From positions 1 to 43,340 of the forward strand of contig JBFMGS010000014.1 of assembly GCA_040752635.1 (NCBI GenBank): a DNA stretch of 43,340 nt, written 5' to 3'. The notes under the pieces were generated by a model that worked only from the letters and a program-made list of their open reading frames with translations, had not been told where the DNA came from and searched no databases. Positions 1-7,839 of the stretch are shown piece by piece (position 1 is the first letter of the stretch; each line of letters opens with the position of its first letter). The translations under genes and the position numbers were made by a program. Origin of the DNA: JBFMGS01 sp040752635. GTDB taxonomy: Bacteria > Bacillota > SHA-98 > UBA4971.

Positions 1-42
1 AATGTTCCCGGCGGTTTGACTTGAAGGAGGGCGACCGCGACC

Positions 43-753
43 ATGCTTACCTTGAAGGACATCCAGGGGAACGCGAGCTTTCGGTTACTAATAGCGAAAG
101 CTAACGAGTACCTATCGCTGCTTGGCTATACCGAGCACGGCCTGCGGCACGTAACCTACGTGTCAACTATGACAGCCTACATTCTCAAGAGTCTCGGGTA
201 CGACGAGAGAACCGTTGAATTAGGCGCTATTGCAGGGTATCTCCACGACATCGGCAACATGCACAACCGGAAGTACCACGGACCGACCGGCGCAAATATC
301 GTGTTTACCGAGCTTCGCATGCTCGGGATGCCGCTGGACGAGATCTGCGAGATCACCACGAGCATCGCCAACCACGAGGAGGAGATAGGCATCCCCGTGA
401 GCCCCGTGTCCGCGGCGCTCATCATCGCCGACAAGAGCGACGCCCACCGCACTCGCGTGCGCCGAAGGAGGCTTCACGACATCCACGACAGGGTCAACCT
501 CGCGATAACTGACTCATCTCTCACAGTGGAAAACCGGCGCAAGACAATCACCCTGGACATATCCTTCGATACTTCAGAGTGCCAGATCATGGACTACTTC
601 GAGATATATCTCAAACGTATGGAGATGTGCAAACAAGCTGCCTCGCTTCTCGGATGCAGGTTCAGGCTGGTCATAAATGGCCTTGAACTCCTGGGGCAGG
701 TTCAGGACGAACCGGACGTGCGGCGGGAAGCGCAAGGAGGAGCGTCCTCCTAA
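43..753 (+). CDS. HD-domain phosphohydrolase (236 aa)
   Basis: This is a metal-dependent HD-superfamily hydrolase, probably cytoplasmic, since no signal peptide or membrane segment is visible. The HD signature is readable: H36 in the first helix, the H68-D69 pair in YLHDIGN, H80, H111 (ANHEEE) and D130-K131. This is the H...HD...H...H...D pattern of phosphohydrolases that cleave phosphomonoesters or nucleotide phosphates. The C-terminal third (about 145-236) matches no motif I recognise and ends in a low-complexity tail. AAGGAGG at 24-30 lies 12 nt before the ATG. No neighbour shares its strand closely, so it appears monocistronic. The substrate cannot be told from sequence. Confident on the fold, not on the role. 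Confidence 0.85.
   Translation: MLTLKDIQGNASFRLLIAKANEYLSLLGYTEHGLRHVTYVSTMTAYILKSLGYDERTVELGAIAGYLHDIGNMHNRKYHGPTGANIVFTELRMLGMPLDEICEITTSIANHEEEIGIPVSPVSAALIIADKSDAHRTRVRRRRLHDIHDRVNLAITDSSLTVENRRKTITLDISFDTSECQIMDYFEIYLKRMEMCKQAASLLGCRFRLVINGLELLGQVQDEPDVRREAQGGASS
735..751 (+). terminator. Short perfect hairpin over the HD gene stop codon
   Basis: AGGAGGA, loop GCG, TCCTCCT forms a 7-bp stem that includes the first base of the TAA stop. It is followed by a small direct duplication (TAAGTTGTCC at 751-760 and again at 763-772). No T-run follows, so a terminator role is only suggested. Confidence 0.3.
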
Positions 754-930
754 GTTGTCCCTTAAGTTGTCCTCATGATATGAGGCGGTGCCCTGTGGAC
801 AGTTGGTCCTCGAGGTAGGCCTCTACCTTCTTGAGGCCTTCAGAGAGCTCAGGACGGGCATGCCATATGGATATCAAAGGTCTTCTCCATCTCCTGTCCC
901 GCCGGGTTTCGTCGGATGCGTTTGTCGGGT

Positions 931-1512
931 TCACGGAGCCCCCGCTGTGTGTTGGTGCGTGGCCCCGTGCCGTTGCTGTGAGCGCTGCGACGACCACCTT
1001 GCAGCGGCGACTACCTCGACCCTGGGAAGGAACCCCAGAATGAACCCGGCAGCAACCCCGACGAAGTAGCCCGTACCTACTCCGGCCACTAGCAGCATGG
1101 GCAGGTAGCTATAGACTCCCATGGTGCCTACAACTACCCCGGCAACAAGCAACTGGCCGATGTTGTGGGATACTGCCCCGAGGACGCTTACGCCGACAAG
1201 GCCGAACACGTTTTTGAAGCGCTTGTGCGCAAGCGACATGACGAGGGTAGCAAGAATTCCCCCGACAACGCTGAACGCAAAACTTGTGAGCGCTCCAGAC
1301 AGCAGGGAGCCAAGAAACGTGCGGATGGCTACTACGACAAGGGCGTCGTACATGCCGAAAAGCACGATGACAACGAGGGTAACAATGTTGGCGAGCCCAA
1401 GCTTTGCGCCGGGCACGATGAACGGGACCGGTATAAAACTCTCTGTGACGTGAAGCACAAGCGCGAGCGCGACAAAGATAGCGATGTGTGTCAACTTCCG
1501 TGTTCTATTCAT
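931..1512 (-). CDS. Gx transporter family / heptaprenyl diphosphate synthase component I-like membrane protein
   Basis: This integral membrane protein of about 193 residues belongs to the Gx transporter family (Pfam Hpre_diP_synt_I). It has about five hydrophobic segments and the conserved early stretch with VPGAKLGLANIVTL and the small-residue-rich SLLSGALTSFAFSVVGG. The reading frame is open up to 1620. I chose the ATG at 1512 because it begins MNRTRKLTHIAIFVALAL, just before the first helix, and has GGAGTGGGG about 9 nt upstream. The last ~30 residues are a hydrophilic Ser/Gln/His-rich tail. It follows an NusG-domain-II gene (1698-2105) on the same strand, a pairing common in Firmicutes. 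The family is thought to carry a small precursor or cofactor; the actual substrate is not established here. Confidence 0.8.
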   Translation of the reverse strand: MNRTRKLTHIAIFVALALVLHVTESFIPVPFIVPGAKLGLANIVTLVVIVLFGMYDALVVVAIRTFLGSLLSGALTSFAFSVVGGILATLVMSLAHKRFKNVFGLVGVSVLGAVSHNIGQLLVAGVVVGTMGVYSYLPMLLVAGVGTGYFVGVAAGFILGFLPRVEVVAAARWSSQRSQQRHGATHQHTAGAP

Positions 1513-1697
1513 TGCGCCGTAGCCCCACTCCATGGTAAGTCTGCACGCGGGCTCGACGTCCTTCCACGGCCCTGCGCGCCAGCGTAGCCCTTCGCCGGCC
1601 CTTCGCCCCGGCCCGTACATAACGTGTGGGATTCACGTTCCTCCCTTTTCCATCCAAGACCCTCTCCTACCGAAGACCCTCGCCGAGGAGAAGTTAC

Positions 1698-2105
1698 TCA
1701 ATAGGCAATACCATCAAGAGAAGAGCCCGCGTCCTCAGAACCCCCCTCGACCCTAACTACGATCCTGTTGGGCAGGCAGACTATTACCTGCCCCGGGTGC
1801 GCGATCCACCCTGTTCTTACGCAAACCTTGTCTGGACAGTCGGATTCCTTTATTCTCGCCCGGCCGTCGCTCGCTACCTCCACAGCGGCCCTGTGGCCAT
1901 CGCCTGCAGGCACATCAACAGTCACAACTCCTGACACCTGCGAGAGAGGGATGCGCCTGAACTCCTGATTGTTGACTTGTATTATTACCTCGCGTCCGCC
2001 ATCGGTGCTCCTGCCCAGGCTCTGCCCGACCATGATCGCACAAGCCCCAAGTATAATGACAACCGCGAGGAGTATGTCAGCTTTTCCGAGTGTCCTCGGC
2101 ACCAT
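1698..2105 (-). CDS. NusG domain II-containing protein (135 aa)
   Basis: A single N-terminal membrane segment (about residues 10-28, ILLAVVIILGACAIMVG) is followed by an extracytoplasmic NusG-domain-II (DUF1312) beta domain. The family hallmark, a Cys pair in SDCPDKVCVRTGWI followed by PGQVIVCLPNRIVV, is present at about residues 88-115. The protein is about the usual family length. It lies upstream of the Gx transporter gene with a 185-nt spacer to that gene's chosen start. Despite its name it is not a transcription factor; related proteins sit in membrane clusters with FMN-binding or ApbE-type partners. The ribosome site before the ATG is weak, so the start could be slightly off. Confidence 0.82.
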   Translation of the reverse strand: MVPRTLGKADILLAVVIILGACAIMVGQSLGRSTDGGREVIIQVNNQEFRRIPLSQVSGVVTVDVPAGDGHRAAVEVASDGRARIKESDCPDKVCVRTGWIAHPGQVIVCLPNRIVVRVEGGSEDAGSSLDGIAY

Positions 2106-2262
2106 GAAACTTTACCGTCCATCCCTTGTTGACTTCTCCAAAAAGCGCGGCCGCGGGGAATTGGTCAAGGGAGCGCTTCCGAAGAGGTGGGTGGCTTCGG
2201 CCGGCCGGGCCGCTCCCGCCAGCGGCAGGTAGCCCTGGCCCATAAGCCATGGACTCCTTCTT

Positions 2263-2343
2263 GGGTTGCCGGTGCTGCATTCGGCGGCAACGGCTCCATT
2301 GTGGATGACACGCTATGCAAGAACCGGCAACCCTTGCCGAAGC
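2263..2343 (-). promoter_or_regulatory. Leader with two mutually exclusive stems upstream of the NusG_II gene
   Basis: GGGTTGCCGG (2263-2272) and CCGGCAACCC (2334-2343) are perfect 10-nt complements with a 61-nt loop. A second CGGCAA copy at 2285-2290 can pair with the same TTGCCG. The two stems exclude each other, as in an attenuator. The element lies in the ~250-nt spacer between fmdB and the NusG_II gene, so it would be in the leader of the latter. No known riboswitch consensus was recognised. Confidence 0.3.
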
Positions 2344-2359
2344 GGCGGGCTATCATATC

Positions 2360-2617
2360 TCATATTCCTGCAGCATCTGGTGTCTTTGACGACGACGGTG
2401 ACGCACCGCTATCCTCTTTGGCCTTTTCCTTGTAGTCGGCGCTGCGGTTGTCCGTGGTGTAAAAGCCTGATCCCTTGAAGATGATGTTGATGTTTCTGCC
2501 GATGAGCCGCCTGACCGGGCCGCCACACTTGGGACAGCGGGAGAGGGGCTCATCCGACATGCGCTGAAACTCCTCGAAACGACCGCACCTTTCGCAAGAA
2601 TACTCATAGGTCGGCAT
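2360..2617 (-). CDS. FmdB-family zinc ribbon protein (85 aa)
   Basis: The protein begins MPTYEYSCERCG, the typical opening of the FmdB regulatory/zinc-ribbon family. It carries a Zn-binding pair C8-x2-C11 and C28-x2-C31 (CPKCGG). Next comes the family motif IFKGSGFY at about residues 46-53, and the C-terminus is low-complexity Ser/Pro-rich. The ATG at 2617 has AGGAGGG 11 nt upstream on the minus strand. The function of bacterial FmdB-like proteins is not well defined; the family name comes from a putative regulator next to formamidase/amidase genes. The gene lies close to one edge of an assembly gap, so its upstream partner is unknown. Confidence 0.85.
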   Translation of the reverse strand: MPTYEYSCERCGRFEEFQRMSDEPLSRCPKCGGPVRRLIGRNINIIFKGSGFYTTDNRSADYKEKAKEDSGASPSSSKTPDAAGI

Positions 2618-2692
2618 GTCCAGACAATCCCTCCTTCTAGAGTTAATGCGGCGCATCTCGCCGCCGCGCTCCGGACGCGAGTTCCGCACCAA

Positions 2693-2792
2693 NNNNNNNN
2701 NNNNNNNNNNNNNNNNNNNNNNNNNNNNNNNNNNNNNNNNNNNNNNNNNNNNNNNNNNNNNNNNNNNNNNNNNNNNNNNNNNNNNNNNNNNN
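2693..2792. other. Assembly gap (100 N)
   Basis: There are exactly 100 N, the usual placeholder for a scaffold join of unknown length. It removes the start of the HTH regulator on the plus strand and whatever lies upstream of the fmdB gene on the minus strand. Confidence 0.98.
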
Positions 2793-3302
2793 GTTGCGGC
2801 GGGGGCCGGTATATCACCCACATACCTGAGTGAGATAGAGCGCGGCAATCTCCATCCCGCTGTTTCGGTTCTCAAGAGGCTGTCTCGTGTGCTGCACGTG
2901 CCCCTCAGCAGCTTCCTATCTCCGGCTGAGCGGCACGGATTCCTTGGGGAAAAACTGAGAAGGCTTCGTGAAAAGCTGGACATGACCCAGGCCGAGCTGG
3001 GGGCGCGAGCCGGGGTTTCTGCCGCGCTCATCGGCCAAATCGAACTCGGGCGTGTATCCCCTTCGCTGAAGACTGTTAACAAGATCGCTTCAGCCCTTGG
3101 AGTCTCACCGTGCTATCTTGTGCTCGATAGCGAAGGCCTGGATGATCTGCTCCCAACCATGAGTGAAGAACTCCGTAACCTCTTGCAGGATCCAAGCGTT
3201 CAGATGTTGCTCAGTGCCGTATGCACACTTGACGAGAAAGAGATGCGGTTCATCTTCGAGGTCATCGCGCTGCTAAAACGCTCCGGCCTCGGGCACGGAT
3301 AA
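2793..3302 (+). CDS. XRE-family regulator with two HTH domains (5' end lost in gap)
   Basis: Only the last 169 residues are visible. They contain the end of one Cro/C1-type HTH (SPTYLSEIERGNLHPAVSVL) and then a complete second HTH (MTQAELGARAGVSAALIGQI with GRVSPSLKTV). Each is followed by the usual small helical tail ending in LxVP or LGVSP. The C-terminal ~45 residues (from about DDLLPTMSEEL) are helical and may serve oligomerisation or sensing. Tandem XRE domains in one chain are uncommon but known. The frame starts exactly at the end of the N run, so the true start is missing. It converges on the lipoprotein gene at 3381-4049. It is a DNA-binding transcription regulator; its targets are unknown. 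Confidence 0.85.
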   Translation, partial: VAAGAGISPTYLSEIERGNLHPAVSVLKRLSRVLHVPLSSFLSPAERHGFLGEKLRRLREKLDMTQAELGARAGVSAALIGQIELGRVSPSLKTVNKIASALGVSPCYLVLDSEGLDDLLPTMSEELRNLLQDPSVQMLLSAVCTLDEKEMRFIFEVIALLKRSGLGHG

Positions 3303-3328
3303 GCGCGGGAGGCGGCCTGCAGGGGTTG

Positions 3329-3367
3329 CGCCAGGATGCCTTTCATCAAAGAGGGTATCCTGGCGCC
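3329..3367. terminator. Inverted repeat between convergent genes
   Basis: GCGCCAGGAT (3329-3338) and ATCCTGGCGC (3358-3367) are perfect 10-bp arms around a 19-nt loop. They sit between the convergent HTH regulator and lipoprotein genes, as expected of a bidirectional terminator. There is no clear T-run. Confidence 0.5.
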
Positions 3368-3380
3368 TGTGTTTCCCTGG

Positions 3381-4049
3381 CTAGATAGCAAACGACATCT
3401 TCACGACACGGGACCCGTCTAGGATCACTTCGACCGCCCAGATCCCCGGGATCGCAACAGGCGCTGGCACATTCCACCCGGGCGCCTGTTGAAGCGGTAG
3501 ACCGGGCGCGGAGATGAGCGACACGCTCCCGGGTGTCCGCGCAAACGGCGGGAGGGTTTCCTCCCTGTAAAGCACACCGTCAGGCCGGTACCATCTGGTC
3601 GTCTGGTAGTGGAAATTGGTGTCGTTGATATTCCACCTGACCCATGCCAGGACTTGCACGTCAAGGGGAGTGTAATTCCACCCCGGCCCAATAGGGGTTC
3701 CCTGCATGTCGATGGCGCGGCAAAGCATGGCGTCGGCAACGAGCGGGCTGTAGATGTGTCTGTAAGGCACGAGCCGGATCGGGGGAACGTTGCCCGATCC
3801 TCCCACCGTGATCTTGGTTACTACCGGATGGTGGTTTGGGGAGCTGACGATTACCTGGTATTGACCGGGAGGTATGTTCATCGTTTCGAGCGTCGGGATG
3901 TCGTAGGTAACGCCCTGGTAGGTGATAAGGACGTCGTTCACCGTCTCACCTGACCAGGAGTCCACTATGGGATTGATGCAGCCTGCGACCGAGAGAACCA
4001 CAAGTAATAGCACCACCCCACCCAGAGTGCGGATCCAGTCTTTCCTCAT
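3381..4049 (-). CDS. Predicted lipoprotein of unknown function (222 aa)
   Basis: The N-terminus is a lipoprotein signal: positive MRKDWIR, a hydrophobic core of leucines and valines, and the lipobox VAGC with the lipidated Cys at residue 24. The mature part begins with a small beta-rich region (about 30-95, including NIPPGQYQVIVSSPNHHP) that resembles a PEGA-type surface repeat. A Trp/Tyr/Pro-rich region that I do not recognise follows. AAGGAGA lies 11 nt before the ATG at 4049. It sits 72 nt downstream of livF on the same strand and may be partly co-transcribed with the importer, but nothing in the sequence links it functionally. It is useful as a control: this genome does make normal lipoboxes. 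Confidence 0.75.
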   Translation of the reverse strand: MRKDWIRTLGGVVLLLVVLSVAGCINPIVDSWSGETVNDVLITYQGVTYDIPTLETMNIPPGQYQVIVSSPNHHPVVTKITVGGSGNVPPIRLVPYRHIYSPLVADAMLCRAIDMQGTPIGPGWNYTPLDVQVLAWVRWNINDTNFHYQTTRWYRPDGVLYREETLPPFARTPGSVSLISAPGLPLQQAPGWNVPAPVAIPGIWAVEVILDGSRVVKMSFAI

Positions 4050-4121
4050 GACGGGTTGTCTCCTTACAAGAGCACTTTGAAGCGCTCTAAGATAGATTAC
4101 AACTGGCGAAGGCCAACAGGC

Positions 4122-4826
4122 CTAGTCTCCGAGGTAGGCCTTGCGAACAGCCTCGTTCTCTAGAAGCTCGCGGGCTTCTCCCTGCATTGTGATGGTCCCG
4201 GTTTCCATGACATACCCGTAGTCGGCAAGCTTCAAGGCTGCCCTGGCATTCTGCTCGATTAACAGCAGCGTGCACCCCTCGTTGTGTATCTTCTCGAGGG
4301 CCCTGAACACCTCTCGCGCCAGCACGGGCGCCAACCCGAGAGACGGCTCATCGAGACAGAGGAGCTTCGGTCGGGACATAAGCGCACGTCCTACCGCCAA
4401 CATCTGCTGCTCGCCTCCAGAGAGAGTGCCGCCCTTTTGCGAAAACCTCTCCTTGAGCCTGGGGAAGAGGCTTGTGACCCAGTCGAGGTCTTGCTGTATG
4501 CCTGCGGCGTCCTGGCGCGGATATGCACCCATCATCAGGTTTTCCAGGACGGTCAGGTTTCTAAAGATCTTCCTGTCCTCCGGGACCATCGCAACACCCG
4601 AACGTACGATATTGTGCGCTGGTCGGGTTGTGACGTCCTGGCCTTTCAACTCGATAGAGCCGCGTCTCGCCTTGACGAGGCCGGTGATAGCCCGGAGAGT
4701 GGTGCTTTTCCCCGCGCCGTTCGCTCCGATGAGCGTCACGATTTTCCCTTCAGGCACGTCCAGGGAGATCCCTTTGAGCGCGTGAATGCCCCCGTAGTAT
4801 ACGTGGAGATCTCTAATCTTCAGCAT
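4122..4826 (-). CDS. livF: Branched-chain amino acid ABC transporter ATP-binding protein LivF
   Basis: This is one of the two ATPases (234 aa) of a LivHMGF-type importer, acting on the inner face of the membrane. Visible motifs are Walker A GANGAGKST (about residues 33-41), the signature LSGGEQQMLAVGRA, Walker B LLCLDEPSLGLAP and the H-loop region, where LLIEQNA carries Gln in place of His, as is usual for LivF. MLKIRDLHVYYGGIHALKGI matches typical LivF starts, so I took ATG 4826 although the frame is open to 4943. Only 2 nt separate it from the livG stop, so the two are translationally coupled. The substrate class (branched-chain amino acids, other amino acids, amides or urea) cannot be fixed from the ATPase. 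Confidence 0.93.
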   Translation of the reverse strand: MLKIRDLHVYYGGIHALKGISLDVPEGKIVTLIGANGAGKSTTLRAITGLVKARRGSIELKGQDVTTRPAHNIVRSGVAMVPEDRKIFRNLTVLENLMMGAYPRQDAAGIQQDLDWVTSLFPRLKERFSQKGGTLSGGEQQMLAVGRALMSRPKLLCLDEPSLGLAPVLAREVFRALEKIHNEGCTLLLIEQNARAALKLADYGYVMETGTITMQGEARELLENEAVRKAYLGD

Positions 4827-4828
4827 GT

Positions 4829-5611
4829 TTAGTCTTCCCCCTCTCCCAGGTAAGCTGCGATGACTTTGGGGTTCGACTGGATCTCCTGTGGCGTGCCCTC
4901 GGCGATGGACACTCCGTAATCGATCACGCGTATGCGCTCGCAAATGCCCATCACAAGTCGCATGTCGTGCTCGATAAGGAAGATAGTGAGGTCGAACTCG
5001 TCGCGGATACGGCGGATGAAGTTCATGAGCCTCGTTGTTTCCTCAGGATTCATCCCCGCGGCGGGCTCGTCGAGAAGCAGAAGCCTCGGGTTTGTCGCAA
5101 GGGCCCTTGCGATCTCCAGCCGCCGCTGCTGGCCGTAAGGGAGGCTGCCTGCCTGCTCTTTGGCAAGGTCGGCAAGACCCACGCGCTCGAGCAGTTCCAT
5201 TGCCTTCGCCCTTGACGCGCTTTCCTCCACCACGTACGAGGGCAGGTTGAAAGCGGCGGAGAGAAAGGAAGACTTGAGCCGGAGGTGCTGAGAGACAAGA
5301 ACATTGTCGAGCACGGTCATGCCAGTGAACAGGCGTACGTTCTGAAACGTCCTGGCAATGCCTGCCTCTGCGATAAGGTCCGGGCGCCATCCGGTGATGT
5401 CTTTCCCCTCAAACGTCACGCGGCCGCTGGTAGGCTCGTACTGGCCCGTGACTATGTTGAAGACGGTGGTCTTGCCTGCACCGTTAGGGCCTATAAGGCC
5501 CACAAGCTCTCCCTTCGTTACCTCCAGACAGAAATCGTTGACTGCTACAAGCCCTCCGAATTTGATGGTTATGTGGTCGAGCGTCAGGACGACTTTGTCT
5601 CGCGTTTCCAC
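4829..5611 (-). CDS. livG: Branched-chain amino acid ABC transporter ATP-binding protein LivG
   Basis: This is the second ATPase of the importer (260 aa). It has Walker A GPNGAGKTT, the LivG-typical GIARTFQNVRLF Q-loop region, signature LPYGQQRRLEIARAL, Walker B LLLLDEPAAGMNP and H-loop LIEHDM. The frame is open to 5692, but the upstream residues lie inside livM and are not LivG-like. GTG at 5611 has AGGGGGG about 8 nt before it and gives the expected N-terminus (VETRDKVVLTLDHITIKFGG). The gene overlaps the end of livM by 28 nt, consistent with coupled translation in one minus-strand operon. Confidence 0.92.
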   Translation of the reverse strand: METRDKVVLTLDHITIKFGGLVAVNDFCLEVTKGELVGLIGPNGAGKTTVFNIVTGQYEPTSGRVTFEGKDITGWRPDLIAEAGIARTFQNVRLFTGMTVLDNVLVSQHLRLKSSFLSAAFNLPSYVVEESASRAKAMELLERVGLADLAKEQAGSLPYGQQRRLEIARALATNPRLLLLDEPAAGMNPEETTRLMNFIRRIRDEFDLTIFLIEHDMRLVMGICERIRVIDYGVSIAEGTPQEIQSNPKVIAAYLGEGED

Positions 5612-6711
5612 TTTCGCACCCCCCTGGTGGCCCCGGGCTTGGCCTGGACCCAGCTCCTGATCACCCCGGGCCTGGACAAGACCCAATCCCACGATAACTC
5701 AAACTGTCCGAACAAGCCCCGCCTGTAGAAGATCATGAGGAGTATGAGTAGTACCGAGAATACAACCATGCGCATCCCGGCAACACCGGGCAGGTGGATG
5801 GGTCCGATATTGATGGGAGCCTCTACAGCGCGCAGGAGTTCGGAGAGGACCGCAAAGCCGAATGCTGTGATGACAGAGCCGGTAATACTCCCGAGACCAC
5901 CCAGCACGATGATGATGAGGAGGTTGAACGTCATGTTGAACGTGAACAAAGTTGGCGAGATCGTTGTAATCAGCGTTACCAGCAAGCCACCTGCTACGGC
6001 TCCGAAGAAGCCGCTGGTTGCAAACGCCAGCATTTTGGTGCGAAACACGTTGACCCCCATTGATTCCGCGGCTATCTCGTCGTCCCGTATCGCTTTCATC
6101 GCCCGGCCGTAGCTGGACTTGGCAAGATTGCTCACCACCAGCGTCGCGACGACGGCCCATCCAAAACACCAGTACACGCTTGCATACTCCGGTATGCCCT
6201 TCATCCCGAGGGGCCCGTTGGTGAGGGGGATGAGGTTGTTGGCCAGCACGAAGATTATCTCGCCGAAGCCGAAGGTTGCAATTGCAAGATAGTCCCCGCG
6301 CAGCCGGAAAGAGGGAATGCCCACGAGGACGGCGCCCAGCGCTCCCACCAGACCGCCAAGTACAAGAGCCACTCCGAAGAGGTACCAGGGGAACGAGAAC
6401 GAATTAAAAGGCCACATCAGCGGCTGCAGGAACCACACGAACTGCTTTTGGGGGAGCGGTAGCATCAAGAGCGCCACGGTGTACCCACCGAGCGCCATGA
6501 ACCCGTTCGGGCCCAGGGAGAACTGGCCTGTGATGCCGTTGACCAGGTTATACGCCACGGCGGCCACTATGTACACAGCTCCGGTGCGCATTACCCTGAG
6601 AGGGAACTGGCCCAGGTGTGTGTTGGCCCACCACAGGGCGAGGAAGAGCACGCCTATGAACCCAGCCGTTAAGACGATGTGCAAGACAATGCGTAAGCGT
6701 CTTTCCTTCAT
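5584..6711 (-). CDS. livM: Branched-chain amino acid ABC transporter permease LivM
   Basis: This membrane permease (375 aa, about ten hydrophobic helices) forms the translocation channel with LivH. It carries the LivM motifs NLVNGITGQFSLGPNGFMALGGY near residue 60 and the ABC-coupling region SSYGRAMKAIRDDEIAAESMGVN near 200. A later segment, NLLIIIVLGGLGSITGSVITA, is also typical. The C-terminus has an extra hydrophilic tail of about 35 residues overlapping livG. ATG 6711 lies 1 nt after the livH stop and uses AAGGAGAAGG inside the end of livH as its ribosome site. It is the usual family length or slightly longer. Confidence 0.93.
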   Translation of the reverse strand: MKERRLRIVLHIVLTAGFIGVLFLALWWANTHLGQFPLRVMRTGAVYIVAAVAYNLVNGITGQFSLGPNGFMALGGYTVALLMLPLPQKQFVWFLQPLMWPFNSFSFPWYLFGVALVLGGLVGALGAVLVGIPSFRLRGDYLAIATFGFGEIIFVLANNLIPLTNGPLGMKGIPEYASVYWCFGWAVVATLVVSNLAKSSYGRAMKAIRDDEIAAESMGVNVFRTKMLAFATSGFFGAVAGGLLVTLITTISPTLFTFNMTFNLLIIIVLGGLGSITGSVITAFGFAVLSELLRAVEAPINIGPIHLPGVAGMRMVVFSVLLILLMIFYRRGLFGQFELSWDWVLSRPGVIRSWVQAKPGATRGVRKWKRETKSS

Positions 6712-6712
6712 G

Positions 6713-7606
6713 TCACACCTTCTCCTTCAGGGTTTCACCGAGGAGCCCAGTAGGCCTCAAAAGCAAAAAGACGAGAAGCATTGCGAAAATGATTCCATCC
6801 CGGTAGCCCGAGAGGGCCGGAAAGACGGCCACGGCCATGATCTCGATGAGTCCGATGAGAAAGCCGCCGATCATGGCGCCGGTGATGTTGCCTATGCCGC
6901 CCACAACCGCCGCGGTGAACGCCTTCCACCCAGGGTAAATCCCCATGAGCGGGTTGATCTGAGGGTACTTGCACGCCCACATTATGCCCCCTGCCGCTGC
7001 AAGCGCAGAACCTATGGCAAACGTATAGGATATGACCGTGTCCACATCCACTCCCATGAGGCGTGTCGTCTCGATGTCTGTTGACACGGCCCTCATCGCC
7101 ATGCCGATCTTCGTCCGGTACACGATATACAGCAACAAAAGGAGGAGACCCACGCTGAGAGCGGGCACCCAGATTGAGACCCCCGAGATAGCTGCAGGCC
7201 CAATGGTGATCACTCTGGCCATGAGTTCTGGTCTCTCAAAAGCTTTCGGCCGGGCCCCCACGGTCACAAGTCCCAGGTTTTCCAGGAAAAACGACACGCC
7301 GACGGCGGTTATGAGCGCCGAGATTCTGGGCGCATTTCTTACCGGGCGATACGCCACCCTGTCCATGGCCATGCCGACTAGGGCTGTGAGCGCGACCGCA
7401 AGCACGGCCGACAACGCCCACGGCAAATGGAAGACAGCCACCATGAAGAATGCGAAATACGCACCGACCATGAAAATATCGCTGTGGGCGAAGTTGATCA
7501 GCCGCAAAATGCCATAGACCATCGTGTAGCCAATGGCTATCAGGGCATACAGGCTGCCAAGGGAAACGCCGTTCGTAAGTTGCTGGAGGAAGGTCTCGAG
7601 GCTCAT
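6713..7606 (-). CDS. livH: Branched-chain amino acid ABC transporter permease LivH
   Basis: This is the partner permease (297 aa, about eight helices). It begins with the family hallmark FLQQLTNGVSLGSLYALIAIGYTMVYGILRLINFAHSD and has the coupling loop YRTKIGMAMRAVSTDIETTRLMGVDVD. The segment AFTAAVVGGIGNITGAMIGGF is also diagnostic. AAGGAGT lies 8 nt upstream of ATG 7606. Upstream lie a small tandem repeat and a hairpin in the 233-nt spacer that separates it from the binding-protein gene, an arrangement often used to make more binding protein than permease. Confidence 0.93.
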   Translation of the reverse strand: MSLETFLQQLTNGVSLGSLYALIAIGYTMVYGILRLINFAHSDIFMVGAYFAFFMVAVFHLPWALSAVLAVALTALVGMAMDRVAYRPVRNAPRISALITAVGVSFFLENLGLVTVGARPKAFERPELMARVITIGPAAISGVSIWVPALSVGLLLLLLYIVYRTKIGMAMRAVSTDIETTRLMGVDVDTVISYTFAIGSALAAAGGIMWACKYPQINPLMGIYPGWKAFTAAVVGGIGNITGAMIGGFLIGLIEIMAVAVFPALSGYRDGIIFAMLLVFLLLRPTGLLGETLKEKV

Positions 7607-7622
7607 TCACATCTACTCCTTA

Positions 7623-7656
7623 AATGACGACATCACGACAATGACGGCATCACGAC
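7623..7656. repeat. 17-nt tandem direct repeat, two copies
   Basis: AATGACGACATCACGAC (7623-7639) is followed directly by AATGACGGCATCACGAC (7640-7656); 16 of 17 bases match. It lies just upstream of the livH ribosome site, in the leader between the binding-protein gene and livH. It could be an operator pair or slipped-strand duplication; nothing decides between these. Confidence 0.6.
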
Positions 7657-7719
7657 GTCGCTCGCTCTGAGACCATGCCAGTACACGCTACGCGTAACGT
7701 TCATACAACACCCAAGGGA

Positions 7720-7756
7720 GCAAGGAAGGACCCTGGTCTCTTATAGCCCTCCTTGC
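7720..7756 (-). terminator. Near-perfect stem between binding-protein gene and livH
   Basis: GCAAGGAAGG (7720-7729) and CCCTCCTTGC (7747-7756) pair at 9 of 10 positions around a 17-nt loop. Lying after the binding-protein stop and before livH on the minus strand, it may stabilise the upstream message or stop part of transcription. There is no T-run. Confidence 0.35.
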
Positions 7757-7839
7757 CCCCTCTTTCTGCCCGCCTAGCTACCTGGAGTTTTCGTCAGGTG
7801 GGATCAGGGTCTCACGGACTCCGCATCTCCCTCGCATAC

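Noticed and set aside
2077..2280. Minus-strand frame beginning MAYGPG (from 2248), with AAGGAG three bases upstream, overlapping the NusG_II start
   Set aside because: Ribosome site too close, low-complexity product and no family; the NusG_II frame has clear conserved motifs.
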